From Nemania diffusa (taxonomy: Eukaryota; Ascomycota; Sordariomycetes; Xylariales; Xylariaceae), in contig JBBPUQ010000002.1 of assembly GCA_038501195.1 (NCBI GenBank), forward strand, positions 5,099,001 to 5,163,000: a stretch of DNA of 64,000 nucleotides, given 5' to 3'. This document shows positions 47,893-60,200 of this stretch, in pieces. A program made the translations under genes and the position numbers. Numbering within the stretch: the first letter of the stretch is position 1; each line of letters opens with the position of its first letter. Below the pieces are notes generated by a model. The model was given only the letters and a program-made list of their open reading frames with translations. It made no database searches and was not told the DNA's origin.

Positions 47893-50278
47893 ATGCTGTG
47901 GAATATACGAATCCAACTGCTGTCTGCTGGGTTGGCTACCCTATGCCAAGCATGTGTGCACGAACGCCACTTTGAAGTTTCGGGGCTCGCCAAGAGACAA
48001 TCGACTGCCCTATCACCCCTCAGCCCAGAAGAGCAGATTCTCGTAGATTCTGTATCAAACGTCAGCATCTCAGACTGGTCTTACTACTATACCCACGGCT
48101 ATCATGTCGCGGGTACGAACATGTCGATGGCTGAGTGGACTGCCGACAAATGGCGAGAGAGCGGATGGAATGCGAGTGTCGTGTCCTACAATGTTTATCT
48201 TAACTATCCCGTCAACAAGTCGCTGAGTCTTACCTACTCGAACGGCAGTGCATTCCAGCCCCTTCTCGCAGAGGCAGTATTGGCCGCCGACGAGACAACG
48301 AGCTATCCCAATCGCGTGCCTACTTTCCACGGGTATTCCGCGAGCGGCAGTGCCGAAGCCGAGTTCGTCTACGTCGGCAGGGGACAGCAAGACGACTTTG
48401 CCCGACTGCACGAGTTGGGAGTGTCTCTCGAGGGGAAAATCGCCGTTTCCCGCTACGGCGGCCCGTTCCGGGGTTTGAAGGTCAAGAACGCGCAAGAAAA
48501 TGGCATGATCGGCGCTATTCTTTTCACCGACACGGGCGATGATGGAGACATCACGGAGGCAAACGGGTATGCGGCGTACCCGGACGGTCCTGCACGGAAC
48601 CCTACGGCGGTACAGCGCGGCAGCGTGCAGTATCTGTCGATATACCCGGGAGATCCGACTACTCCAGGCTACCCATCGAGGAAAGACTCTCCCCGAGCGG
48701 ACACTCAAAAAGTGATGCCCAGCATTCCTTCCATTCCGATTTCATACGTTGACGCGATCCCGATACTAGCCGCACTTGATGGCTATGGGGTCGACGGCCA
48801 AGCAGTGAATCGCACCAGATGGGTTGGGGCACTGAACGTCTCTTACAGCACAGGCCCTGCCCCCGGCACGACCATCAGCATGAGCAACCTCATGGAAAAC
48901 GTGTACACGGACATCTGGGACACGATCGGCATCATCAACGGCACGAACCCCGCCGAGACCATCGTCATCGGCAACCACCGCGACGCGTGGATCGTCGGCG
49001 GCGCGGCCGACCCCAACAGCGGCACGGCCATCATCGTCGAGCTCGCCCGCGCCTTCGGCAAGCTCCTGGCGCAGGGCTGGCGGCCCGCGAGGAACATCGT
49101 GCTGTGCTCCTGGGACGCCGAGGAGTACGGGCTCGTCGGCTCGACGGAGTGGGTCGAGGAGTACGTCCCCTGGCTCACGGACACGGCCGTCTCGTACCTG
49201 AATATCGACGTCGGCGCGTCGGGGGCGTGGCCGTATATCGCGGCCACGCCGGAGCTGCACGAGATTTCGATCGAGGTTATGAAGAAGGTGCCGTGGATGG
49301 ACACTAATAGAACTATGTATGATGCGTGGTTTGAGTAGTAAGTAATTCTCGGAGATACTCTCTTTACCTGCTGTCATTGTCTCCCTGATAATATTAACCC
49401 GAGTGTTGTAGTACGGGTGGCGGAGTCGGAGTGCTCGGCAGCGGTAGCGATTACACTGCCTTCGTACATAAAGGAATAGGCGCTGTAAGTCTCATACATC
49501 CATCGTTTACGCTGCATTAGTTATTGATTGAATAAAATCTTGCCAGATCGACATGGGTGCAGGTGGAGGATCAGACGACCCAGTCTATCATTACCATAGC
49601 AACTACGACTCCTACCATTGGATGACTACCTTCGGCGATCCAGAGTTTCTAGCACACAAGTACATGACAAAGGTATAGCTAGTTGCCAGCAACTGATCTT
49701 TGCAAACTTCTATTGCTAACGTGGGATTATCTAGTACCTGACTCTCTTGGCCTACAACCTCGCCACAGTTGATATAGTTCCGCTCAACGTGTCGAACTGG
49801 GCGACACAGATGGAGATTTACTACACGAACCTAGTGACTACCATCAACTCGAAGCCAGGCACTCTCGATACTTCTCTTCTTCGCAGCGCGCTCGACGAAT
49901 TCGCATCGGGGACTCGAGACATCGAAGCCCTCGAGCAGCAAGCCGCAGCAAGCAAAGACCCCGGCCTAACAGCTCTAGTAAATGACAAGAAGCGGGACTT
50001 CCAGCGGGGATTCGTCTCTCAGGGGGGTCTGCCCAATCGGGAGTTCTACCAAAACCTCATCTTCGCCCCCGGGATAGACACTGGTTCGTACTATGCTCGC
50101 TTGGGACGACTCTCTCGTGACTAGCAGAAATCTAACTCACTTTCGAATAGGGTACGCGGCGACTACGTTCCCGGGCATCACGGAGGCGGTCGTGGCGGGC
50201 AATCTTACGCTTGCTGCCGAGTACGTCAAGCGAACGGCGGATGCGATACTGGTTGCTGCCAATATTATCAAGACTTGA
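47893..50278 (+). CDS. Secreted M28 metallopeptidase, glutamate carboxypeptidase II-like
   Basis: Five exons: 47893-49337, 49412-49484, 49547-49672, 49735-50083, 50151-50278, joined in frame to 706 residues. The last donor is the uncommon GTTCGT. The first ATG opens into a signal peptide (IQLLSAGLATLCQA). A protease-associated (PA) domain spans roughly residues 100-340 (GKIAVSRYGGPFRGLKVKNA). The di-zinc M28 domain follows with all expected ligands: His362 (GNHRDAW), Asp373 (AADPNSG), Glu410 (catalytic base) and Glu411 in WDAEEYG, Asp439 (LNIDVG), and His523 in YHYHSNYDSYHW. A transferrin-receptor-like dimerisation domain forms the C-terminus. This is the NAALADase/GCPII architecture: an extracellular or vacuolar aminoacyl or carboxypeptidase that probably trims peptides. 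Codons from 48880 to 49280 are far more GC-rich than the rest of the gene. Confidence 0.93.
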
Positions 50279-51033
50279 GTAGTCTCGAGAGCTGTTTGTA
50301 CCATTGTGGCGAAATAGGTGTATGGAAATAATAGTGGTCAGCTATCCAGAAAGCACTAATAACCTATTATTATAGAATGCTACAGACATCCACTTCAAGA
50401 ATCGACTCCTCTTCATGCTCAGTGGCCCAAGTACTTGCATGCCCGCCGTGTTAAGAAATGGGCAGAGTGGCAACGCTACTTACTTACCCCGTGTTTTAAT
50501 ATAATTAATAAACGCGCATGGGGCGCGATGCCCAACAGTTTGGGGAGTTGGGGTAGCTCAAGACACAAGTATGATGTGTGGGGGGTAACCCCGCTGTCGT
50601 TCAAACTTAACAACTACGTAGGAAGATCAACTTCACGAATACTATACGAGATGAATTATCAATGAGTTGAAAATTATTCAGTCTGTCTTGATCTCTTTTC
50701 CCTCTGCCTGCTATCTTGATACTATGATGCTTTAGACAAGATGACAACGAACCGTCACGCTGGTGGCGATATCTTCCCCAAAGAAACTACAACGAATGCT
50801 ATCACTTGTATAAAGCTCGGGCATTCATTCTCTACCCATATATCATTACCAAGTGTGCCAATGCAATGCCACCCTTCAGAGCATGCCACGTGGAACGTAT
50901 AGTTGTGGACTGGGCTGGTGGCGAGTTTAGTAGTGCTGTTCTTCCCCGTCTATGCTAACTTGTATCCCTCTAGTCTGCACCTAAGTCCTGTTCTAACTTC
51001 TATAGTCTACAATGTCACGATCGTTTTCCAACT
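50279..51033. other. Intergenic, no gene seen
   Basis: About 750 bases between the peptidase and HET genes. There is one short plus-strand frame at 50435-50665 without recognisable features. An out-of-frame ATG at 51012 precedes the HET start and could act as an upstream start. Confidence 0.4.
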
Positions 51034-53144
51034 ATGACAGATGTATCAGCCTTTTGCGTCTCGCCGTACCGGGCTATAAGCTACGGCCCGTTAAGCACAG
51101 CGGGAAACGAAATCCGAATACTCGTTATCGAGCCCCCCTCACCACAAGACAACCGTATTCGGTGTCGTCTGGAACATGTATCGCTTTTTGATCTCGACAA
51201 TGATTTTGTTGCGCTCTCATATTGTTGGGGTGATCATAATGCTCTTAAGCGGATAGTGCTATCCGGCGAGATGATCCCCATCACTTTCAACTTGTACAAG
51301 GCTTTAGAAGAGCTACGTCGGAGGGGTTTTTACCGGGTCGTAAGCAACACGCGGGTTCCTTCTCTTTTCACTTTTAGCAAATCTTAAAGTACAGAGGCCC
51401 TCTTGGGGCCAAAGTCTATATCCTAGAAGTTGCTCGTAGTTTCAATATACTTATAAACCACGCCTATCATGGCAATAACTGACCCCGTGTGTTGCAGTGG
51501 GCAGATGATCTTTGTATTAATCAGTATGATGACGAAGAGCGCGGCCAGCAGGTTCTGCGCATGGGGGCAATCTACCGATCTGCCTCTTTGGTGCTTGCCC
51601 ATATCCGCGGGCCTGGGTTGACTTGGCAGCAGGCCTTAGCCGATGCTGTGAAGCGCATCAACAGGCGTGCCGAGGCTCCAAAGCGGGCCGAAAAAGAAGC
51701 CCGGATCCAGGCCAAGCGAGATGCTCGGAGGAAAAGGAAGTCGACGAGGAACGAGGGCACCGAGCAGGAAACACAACACCACGCAGAAGTCTCTCGACGG
51801 TCCGTTGGCGGGCGGCATGTCATGGAGCTGTCTGCTGCCGAGGAAACTGCCTTGTTTCTCTTTCTCGATAGCCCCTATTGGCGACGTGCTTGGATCATCC
51901 AAGAGATCGCGATGAATCCCCGGCTCACAATAGTATGGGGGAGACAAGCGTTTGACTTGAGCCAAATTATCGCAGTCTTCTCCCTGTTGAACAACTACAT
52001 CAGCGGCAAAAGGGAGAAAGTATGGGATCATATCAGACGCCTCTACAAGATTAGGACATACCAACTGGCCTCCAAGCCTCTTTCTCTAGTTGAAGCCCTC
52101 GGATTATGTTACTTAGCCAGAGCACAGTTTATACGAGACCATGTCTTCGCTCTGCTCGGGCTCACTCATGATGGAGCCTATCTAGTGCCGTTCCCTAGTT
52201 ATACTATGCCCCAAGAAGACATCAGTAGAGACATGACGATCCGGCTGGTACGCGCAACAGGCAATTTCGATATTGTTGTCTCAAAAGGACACGAAATCGA
52301 CACTTGGTACCCGAACTGGTTCGATCCTAGATACTGGCATACCTACCGAAACTCGCAACTCCGTCTAGGTCGGCCTAGCTTATTAACATATACAAGCTAT
52401 GGCAACTATCACTCGTCCAGGCACCACACCCCATCCTTCAGGATATACGGACAAGATATAGTCGCTAAGGGGTTCTTTCTCGGCGCTATTGCCGACTGCT
52501 CGCCCACGCTAGATGAAGCCAAGGAAAGCGGCCTACCAAGAACGGAGCTTATCCAATCAAGGTCTTGGAAGCGGAATAGTCGGAACGAAAGACTGTTCTT
52601 TGGGCCAGAACCGGCCGCGATCGTGAAGACACTCTGTTGGCTGCTCATCGACATCACCAGGCCCAAGATGAAGCACAGGCGGCCTGGAACACACCTTTAC
52701 ACGCTACTCAACACACTACTTCACCGAAAGGAGATGATCTTGGAGCAGGTCCCATATTTGATTCAATGGTTGAACTGCTGCGAGGCCCAGTGTTTGAAGA
52801 TCAACGGCAAACGACTCGTGGCCTACTTTTCCATGAAGAGCAGCACGCCCCTCTTGCAGGGCGAGAGGGAACAGCTCGAGGAAGACTGCAGAACGATGCA
52901 GAAGAACCTCAGAGCAAACATGAGATTGGGATATACGGACGAGGGTGAACTGGGGTGGTTTCACCGCAACACGCGAGTTGGCGATCAGGTTGCCATTCTA
53001 CTAGGCTCGAGCATGCCCTGCGTGCTTCGACAGAGGGCTACCGGAGGGTATAACATCGTGGGGCAATGTATCGTCGACGGAGTCATGAAAGGCGAGGCGG
53101 TTAGGAAGGGGTTACAACGTTTGCAGGAGATCCAGTTGCATTAA
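51034..53144 (+). CDS. HET-domain protein (heterokaryon incompatibility type)
   Basis: Two exons, 51034-51339 and 51498-53144, joined in frame to 650 residues across a 158-nt intron (GTAAGC...TTGCAG). The three HET blocks are clear: DFVALSYCWGDHNALKRIVL near residue 55, WADDLCINQYDDEERGQQV at 103-121 across the exon join, and SPYWRRAWIIQEIAM near residue 225. Between blocks 2 and 3 sits an unusual lysine- and arginine-rich segment (about residues 154-187, with KREAR-like repeats) that may form a charged helix or nuclear signal. The C-terminal 400 residues lack NACHT, ankyrin or WD repeats and resemble the plain HET class. HET domains are death-inducing modules in non-self recognition between strains; most members, like this one, have no assigned allele function. 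Confidence 0.92.
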
Positions 53145-54880
53145 TAATTTGGCTTAATACATATGATCGGGATAGTATATATACCCCTTAATTACTCAGT
53201 AACACGTCATTTTCAAATAATTTAGCATGGCCTGATATTCAAACTACTATTCTATAATAGGGATTGTGATATTAAAATCAATGATCGAAATACTTGTTCC
53301 ACGTCATCCCGATTCTCACTCTTCTAATGTTGATTTATCGACTTTCTATGCATCTCTAGCGGTATGAGAGAGGTACCTTAGCATGTGGCTTAATAAGCAA
53401 CATTCTATCTCCTAACGCCTTCGGTCTGACTTAATCGGCGACTGCTCAAGTAGGGCGATCGCCTATGATTACATAATAGGAGGTCTACATCTGTCGTCTA
53501 GGGTTACGCTATAGAGATTGCGCATGGAGGATTACAGTATATATTCATAGGGTTGGTGAGTGAAATTAAGAGCTGCTACTAAGAATAGAAATATAAGGAG
53601 CAATTAGCTACCCTCTACTCCCTTACACAGAATGGTGTGATGCAAGGACTTTAATAACTACACAATCTTCAATGTTTCTATGGAATAGTTCACCGGCGAC
53701 ATAGATCCCTCCGTTACATATGCAATGCAGTATCATTTTCCCCGGTCAGTTCGGTAGCGTTACGTTAAGAAATTATACTTAGCTTATCAGCTCCGCACTC
53801 CGTATGCCAAGCTTCCGCTTAGAAACCAGATCATTGGTTCTTATTCTATTTATATATGTCAGCAACCCCGCGACCGAAATCCCCGGTCTTCCATGAATGT
53901 GTGCATTCGCAGTAGGTACTTGTGTATGACCATCGACTTATAGCGTGTGTCTATTGGGGAATTGTTTTTTTCATGTAAATTGCTAGGCCTAGGTTGCTAG
54001 ATGCAGCTGTCCTAGTTACGTCAACTATGTGGGTGCTTACTGAGTATCAGCCTACGCAGCAGTTACTACCTCGGTGTTAACAACTGCACGTTGATCAACT
54101 CCGATCTTAGATTTCAAGGATATTTCATTAATGCCTAGATCGATTACATTGCATGCAGATAGCGTCCCGAGATCACAAGTACGGATCTATAATATACTAG
54201 TCATAATACTACAAGGTCCTCTGAATTATCAACCATCTACCCCAACTATCTATGATTATTTCAACGTTATTATTGGCGGCGCGCTATTTGTATTTCGGAT
54301 AAGATGCCTCGGAGCTGAAAACAGCGATTATCTAGACTAGTATGCTTGGAGACAGGACCTGTGTAGGGGGAGCGGGGTCTATGTGGGAGTCTTATATCTG
54401 TATTCCTGTATTCAGGGAAAGATTATACTTCATAATGGATTTGGGTACACCTATGTACTGTAGTGTTGCATGAGCTGTACACCGGTGTTTCGTCACTTAG
54501 ATGTCATTAAGGCGCCAATTTCTAGCGTCTAGAACATCGTTATCAATTATATTACTAGTCCGGTTATGTTCAAAATACTTGTCTGCGCTACTTACTGGAT
54601 AGAATCTTCATCGCATGCATCTGCATGCATACCGAGGAGAAGTGGTGTGGGACTTCTCACCTTGTTCGGCCTACTCATCTATACGAATAACACCTCTGGT
54701 CTTACTAAGGGCCGCCACCGGTACTACATATCTATGCTAGAGGCGTTATTGACTTAGATGAGTATCACCTCAGCAAGGGAATATATATAGTCGCATCCCG
54801 CTTGAAATCTCCTCACATCCTAGGAGAAAATATTCTCTCCGAATCATTAACCAGCAGTCTAGATAGCCAAGTATCTCATA
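53145..54880. other. Intergenic, no gene seen
   Basis: About 1.7 kb of moderately AT-rich DNA between two plus-strand genes. Short frames (for example 54131-54340 and 54566-54757) have no supporting features. No repeat or RNA gene was seen. Confidence 0.45.
54781..54790 (+). promoter_or_regulatory. Candidate TATA box of the MBL-fold hydrolase gene
   Basis: An ATATATATAG stretch about 90-100 bases upstream of the ATG at 54881, followed by a short leader. Position fits a fungal TATA element; the match is low-specificity. Confidence 0.35.
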
Positions 54881-56008
54881 ATGGCGACACCCATCGACCT
54901 CCACATCCCCTCATCAACCTCAACAGTCAATGTCTCTATCATAGACTCTGGTACTACCCTGAAGGGGATGTACAGTAGCATGTTCGTGGAGCCAGACATC
55001 CCAGGACACGAGTATCTCGTCGCACCTTGCCTCTCTTTCTTGATCCAACACCCCACGCAGAACCGGACCCTGGTGTTCGACCTCGGTATCAAAAAGGACT
55101 GGAAAAACTGGCCAAAACCAGTATACGAGAGCATTATCAACACCATTGGCGCCACGCCCGTTGTGTCGAAAGATGTCCGAGAAACCCTTGACGAGCATGG
55201 TTTTGACACGAAGAACATAGAAGGTGTGATATGGTCTCACTCACATCTTGACCATGTTGGTGATCCCTCGATATTCGAGCCGAGCACCAAAATCATCGTC
55301 GGCCGCGGGACCAAAGACCATGTGTTCCCCGGTTATCCGGCTAAAGAGGAGGCTGCTTTCAACGAGTCTGATGTCGCGGGCCATGAGGTACAGGAAATAG
55401 ACTTCGGCAGTTCATCCATCAAGATCGGCGCGTTCACCGCCGTCGATTACTTCAACGACGGATCCTTCTACCTCCTCGACACGCCGGGCCACTGCGTCGG
55501 CCACATGTGCGGGTTCGCCCGAGTCACCAGCAACCCCGATAGTTTCGTCCTCATGGGGGGCGACGGCGTGCACCACGGAGGAGAGCTCCGGCCCCACCCC
55601 TGGCGCCCTCTCCCCGACCAGATATCGCCGAATCCGTTCGATCCCACGTCAGACACTCCGTGCCCCGCCGAGATCTTCGACAAGCTTCTGCCCGACGGCA
55701 GGGACGCCCCATTCTACAAACCGAGCCAGGGGCCATACAGCGTCCATCTCAGTGTACCTGCGACCGTGGAGACGATTAGAAAGCTACAGGAGTTTGACGC
55801 CCATGATAACATCCTACTAGTTCCCGCGCATGACGCGACGTTTCTTAAAGTCGCCGACTTTTTCCCTAAGACTGCGAACGAGTTCGTGGCGAAGGGCTGG
55901 GGAGAGAAGACGAGGTGGGCATGGTTGGCCGAATTCGCGCACGCCGTTGGCCAAGGTGAGAATATTCCTGGGGAGATGGTTGGGGACGACCGTCCCATCA
56001 GTGAGTGA
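54881..56008 (+). CDS. Metallo-beta-lactamase-fold hydrolase (lactonase-like)
   Basis: A single-exon gene of 375 residues with a clear ATG. The metal-binding motif HSHLDH lies at residues 120-125 (His120, His122, Asp124, His125). Later ligands are His204 (DTPGHCVGH) and probably Asp228 (LMGGDGVHHGG), with a further VPAHD near the C-terminus. The layout, with PCLSFLIQHP, LVFDLGIKKDW and TPGHCVGHM, fits the fungal branch of MBL enzymes related to N-acyl-homoserine lactonases and other small lactone or ester hydrolases. No signal peptide is present, so it is probably cytosolic. The natural substrate is unknown; quorum-signal degradation is only one possibility. Confidence 0.88.
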   Translation: MATPIDLHIPSSTSTVNVSIIDSGTTLKGMYSSMFVEPDIPGHEYLVAPCLSFLIQHPTQNRTLVFDLGIKKDWKNWPKPVYESIINTIGATPVVSKDVRETLDEHGFDTKNIEGVIWSHSHLDHVGDPSIFEPSTKIIVGRGTKDHVFPGYPAKEEAAFNESDVAGHEVQEIDFGSSSIKIGAFTAVDYFNDGSFYLLDTPGHCVGHMCGFARVTSNPDSFVLMGGDGVHHGGELRPHPWRPLPDQISPNPFDPTSDTPCPAEIFDKLLPDGRDAPFYKPSQGPYSVHLSVPATVETIRKLQEFDAHDNILLVPAHDATFLKVADFFPKTANEFVAKGWGEKTRWAWLAEFAHAVGQGENIPGEMVGDDRPISE

Positions 56009-57276
56009 AATTCGTAGCTCGCTGAAATGAATATGAAAAGCGCCAGTATTGAGGCGTGTTATGAGTCACTATGGGTGGTTCAACCTAAATTGGTCCATCG
56101 CGCCGAGAGGGCGTGTTGCTGATATCTATCGAAGCATCCTACTCATCTCATTGCTTTCACACATATATCATAGTTTACTAAAGCGTTATACTTTTCATAA
56201 TGAAATCTTCATTTTCGAAACCGGTCTATATTATCAACGCCAGATAGTACGAGCTAATCATAAATACGTTTCCTAAGTGCGGAATTCGTATCAAACAATT
56301 ATTTCAACTAATCTCACGTTGAGTCTATATTCTCTACCTGAGGAGACGGCTAATACGAAGAAATCATATTGGCGGACTTAGTGGCAAGCTGTCGCGTACT
56401 AGACTAAATATTCTAAATCTTGCAAGGAGATAATTACTTTGATGTGTTTTCTTTTGTTTCTTTGGTTAATTTATATTCCGGTCAGGGGAGAGCTTGAAAT
56501 ATGGAACTAGAATGTACGAATATGTATTTTGTAGTACTAGTACCCCTGTTTAGCAGTGCCTACCCTGTTGTAGCTCCGATCCATAGTCGCCGCACCGGGC
56601 AAAGTTGCGAAAATGATAATTCAACGAAGCTAAGCTATCATCTAGTCATATTTTTTGTAGCTGCTAGCAATTATTACCATCACTAATTATTTTGTCATTG
56701 ATTCTCGTCTCAAATTCTCTTCTCAAAGCTTCGTCAGGACCAACTCAATACTTCGCCCACGTCCCAAATCACGTCAGCTACTTCTTAAGAGCAGTAGTAT
56801 TTGATTAAGTTATGCCGTCTCTGTCTAACTATTGTCTATAGAAGTTCACGTGAGTTACTAAAATGGTAGTGTGTATAAGGGAATTGTACAAACAGAAGGT
56901 TGCCTAGGGATTGGAAACACGCTATATGTTCGGTTCAAAATCTAGATAACAATTACATGAAAGTAACAAGTATCTTAAAAAAGTAGAAATAGTTATGAAA
57001 TGAAGTATAAAACCGGTCAATATAGTTTCATTCCCAGTTGTGTACTAAAGTCTAGACATTAAACTCTAGTGTGTCACCAATGAAATATAACTTTTACACA
57101 TAATTATAAGGGCATATTCAGCAATCGACTAGGGAGATACCTTCATTCAAATCAACTAGGTATCTATAGGCAAGTTAGGTGTGAACTAGGACGTCTAGGC
57201 TGTCTTTAACCAGATATTCTGTTATCTTTTTCCTAGGTGATCATCTCTTCTGCTAAACAGGATCTACATGCCACAT
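56009..57276. other. Intergenic between convergent genes
   Basis: About 1.3 kb separating the 3' ends of the MBL hydrolase (plus) and LeuRS (minus) genes. AT-rich, with no supported gene. It should contain both transcript ends. Confidence 0.45.
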
Positions 57277-60200
57277 CTATTTTATATTCTCAAACGCGAA
57301 GGTAGGATTACCAGGTGTTGCTTGTTTACCTTCACTTTCGCCCTCAACGATAGTGATTTCCACAGCCTCAAGCTTTGGAATCGTCTGTTTCAAACTTGGC
57401 ACTATTTCCTTGAGAGTCTCAGTCTCATCAAAGGGTAGACGTCGTGAAAATAAGTCGTCTGCCTTTTCTCCAGAATCTAGACGTTTCTTTAATAGTTGGA
57501 CAAAGGGCATCACCTTCTTCATGTCCTTCTTATCAATCTGCTTCGTCAGATCTTTGACGTCGATGGCTCCAGTACTCTGATATTGCTGGGCCAAGAGGTC
57601 AATGCATTTCTCCTGCCAAGCAGGGAAGGATGTTGCAACGGATATTGTGAGACGCTTCGGCTCTTTCGGGTCGTAGCTGGTAGTTTTGCCTTTGGCGAGC
57701 TATAGGGTTGAGTTAGCGCAGCCTCATTATTAACATGTAAGGTGTTTATCTAACCTTCTTTATCTGGTTACCCTCCGCAGAAGTGATCTGTGACGTGACC
57801 TGCTGAATGTTAGTAAAGGCGAGGAAATACTATTCATATATACTTACGCTTCGCACGTAATTGAATACGGCTGACAATACAGCGTCCTGCGGTGGTACAT
57901 CGGGGTACAATGCGTTGTGAACAGTGTCGCTGTGCTTAAGTACGTCACGGTACAAGTATTCACTAAAATGAGGAGCTCTGTTACATATTAGCAAGTGCCG
58001 TTATTAAAGTAGGAAGAACAACTTGCATAGGAGTTAATAGCAAAGCCTGTAGCTCAATATATCGCACCACAAGATCGTGATGCATACTGATACCCACAGA
58101 TCTCGTGATGTCTCGGTACCAATCTCGAGACGCGATCTAGCGCATGTATTAGTATAAGAGAAGCGTAGGCTCTCATTGCGCACTCACAAAGTCATAGAAG
58201 CCTGATTTGAGGGCAAGCTTGAACGAGGTATCATCGTAGCACGATTTTGTTTGCGAGACTAGGATGTTCATCTCATTCAAGAATAGCTTGTCGAAAAGAC
58301 CGAATTCGCCAGTTCTGAGGCTAGCGTCACTGACAACTTCTTGGCACCATTTCCTCAGCTCGTAAAGCCGAAGGATTGTTGCGTTAGCGACTGTCTCCTC
58401 AAGATTTGCATCTTCAATTCCGTCGCCGCCATCTGCCAAGGAACTGGTAACAGCAACAAGTTAGCATACTGTGTTCTAGGCAAGCTATATGAAATTTTCC
58501 AAGACGTATGACTTGTGGAGGCAAGGGCCATCATAAACGAGGTGAAATTCACTCCTTGTATCAACTGAAATCAAAAGTGAAATTGTTAATACTCACATTC
58601 TTGTAGCGTCGGCTCCATACTTCTCGACGGCATCCCGTAGAGTCAAGAAGTTGCCCGTACTCTTCGACATCTTCTCACCATTCAACATGAGGTGTCCGTT
58701 CACTCTGATCCCGCGAGGCCAGTTGGACTCATCGAAGAGGGCAACATGATGATAAAGGCAGAACATCAGACTTTAGCACAGATTTTTAGTATTGTTCGCC
58801 TCGGACAAAATTTATTAAGGGTTTGGAGATAAGAGGAGCCTTCCATATCTCAAGAAAGAAAGAAAAAAACGAGTTTGGCATTACTCACTGGTTATTGATC
58901 AAATCCTTGCCAGAAATACGGACATCTAGGGGGTACCAATACGAAAACTCGCGTCTCATAGCATCGAGATCGGAACGGGGTATGTCGCTCTCAACGCTGT
59001 CTACCAGATTAAAAACGTACTCCCAGACTCCATCAGTCATCTGTGAGGAAGAGATAGGCTTGGACGATAGCCCAGGAACTTTGCCGTAAATACTGTAACA
59101 TTAGATTAGTACCCGCATTTAGTAGGATAATCAATAAGCGGTAACATAAAGTGCAGGTGTTTTGACTAATGATAGCTAAAATTAAAGGAAATTATGTTGA
59201 AGGTACTCACTCCTTGTGCAGGAAATGGCATACAGTGTAATACGCCATGTATATTGTAGAATCCTGTAAAGATATGTGAGAAGCTAGTCGAGAAGGATCT
59301 TGGCATAACTTACAGACAACGACTCAACAAGCTGGGTGTGATCCCAAGGGAGTTTGGTACCCTGAGATGCATTAATAGTTGTTATATGGAAATGTCTTAA
59401 TGCTACTAACCAGTCCAAAAGATCGGGAACAAGCCCATTGTGCCAGCCTATAATACTAGGGTTAATAGTAGTTTAAATTATTGCGATAGGTACAAGACAT
59501 ACCAATTCAATGCCTGGGTCATAGCATGTTTTCCCTCTGGGTAGAAGCAATTGGTTCGATCAGATTTAATGGCGCCGATCGCATCCTCGTACCACTGCTG
59601 GTCACCGCCATTTTCACCGGATCCTAGAAAATTTAGTAAATGAATTAAGATCTAAGCTAGTTGACTTACCATAGTTGAAATACCATTGGTCGAGGTAAGC
59701 CTATATGTGCGTTAGTGTGGTCGTTAAGGAGCTGCTATTCAACATACCGCAACACATTCATCGCCAGATCTCTATAATGTTCTAGAATTAGTAAAGTTTC
59801 TTCGTAACTCAAGGCTTGACATGGTCCTCCAGAGGGAATCTTACGCTGATCACGACGCCGTCCGGCTCACCATAGTTAAACGCCAAGCCCGAATCTAGCA
59901 ATTGTTTCTTTACTAGTGGCTTTGCCTCCTGTACAGGCAATCCCTTGAATTCGCCGTAGATCATAACACCGGAGTAGAACCCTTCTTTGTAGGCAGTTTC
60001 CTTTGCCTCGGGCAGTTTTGGGTCTTTTGGTGAGGTGATTTTCATAGTCTCATAAAGGTGCTTTGCGATCCTAAAAGATATTAGAAACGTGAAAGCAGGT
60101 GGGAGTTATACCTTGGGTTGGCAAATACAAGTTTGAAGTTGGCGTTTGAATGATGGGTAAGATCTCTTCCACTACCCATTCTTTTTGAATTCCGTAGAAT

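Noticed and set aside
48070..49377. Several minus-strand and shifted frames across the M28 peptidase
   Set aside because: Low-complexity Arg/Asp/His-rich translations produced by GC-rich codons of the real gene.
54881..56008. Quorum-quenching lactonase as a firm function for the MBL-fold protein
   Set aside because: The metal motif is shared by many MBL hydrolases and nothing in the sequence fixes the substrate.
60070..60180. Apparent frameshift in LeuRS between QTPTSN and the KITSPKD exon
   Set aside because: It disappears when the donor GTATTT after 60129 is used in place of the GTATAA further down. The join gives [17 protein letters not shown] in frame, matching the family.
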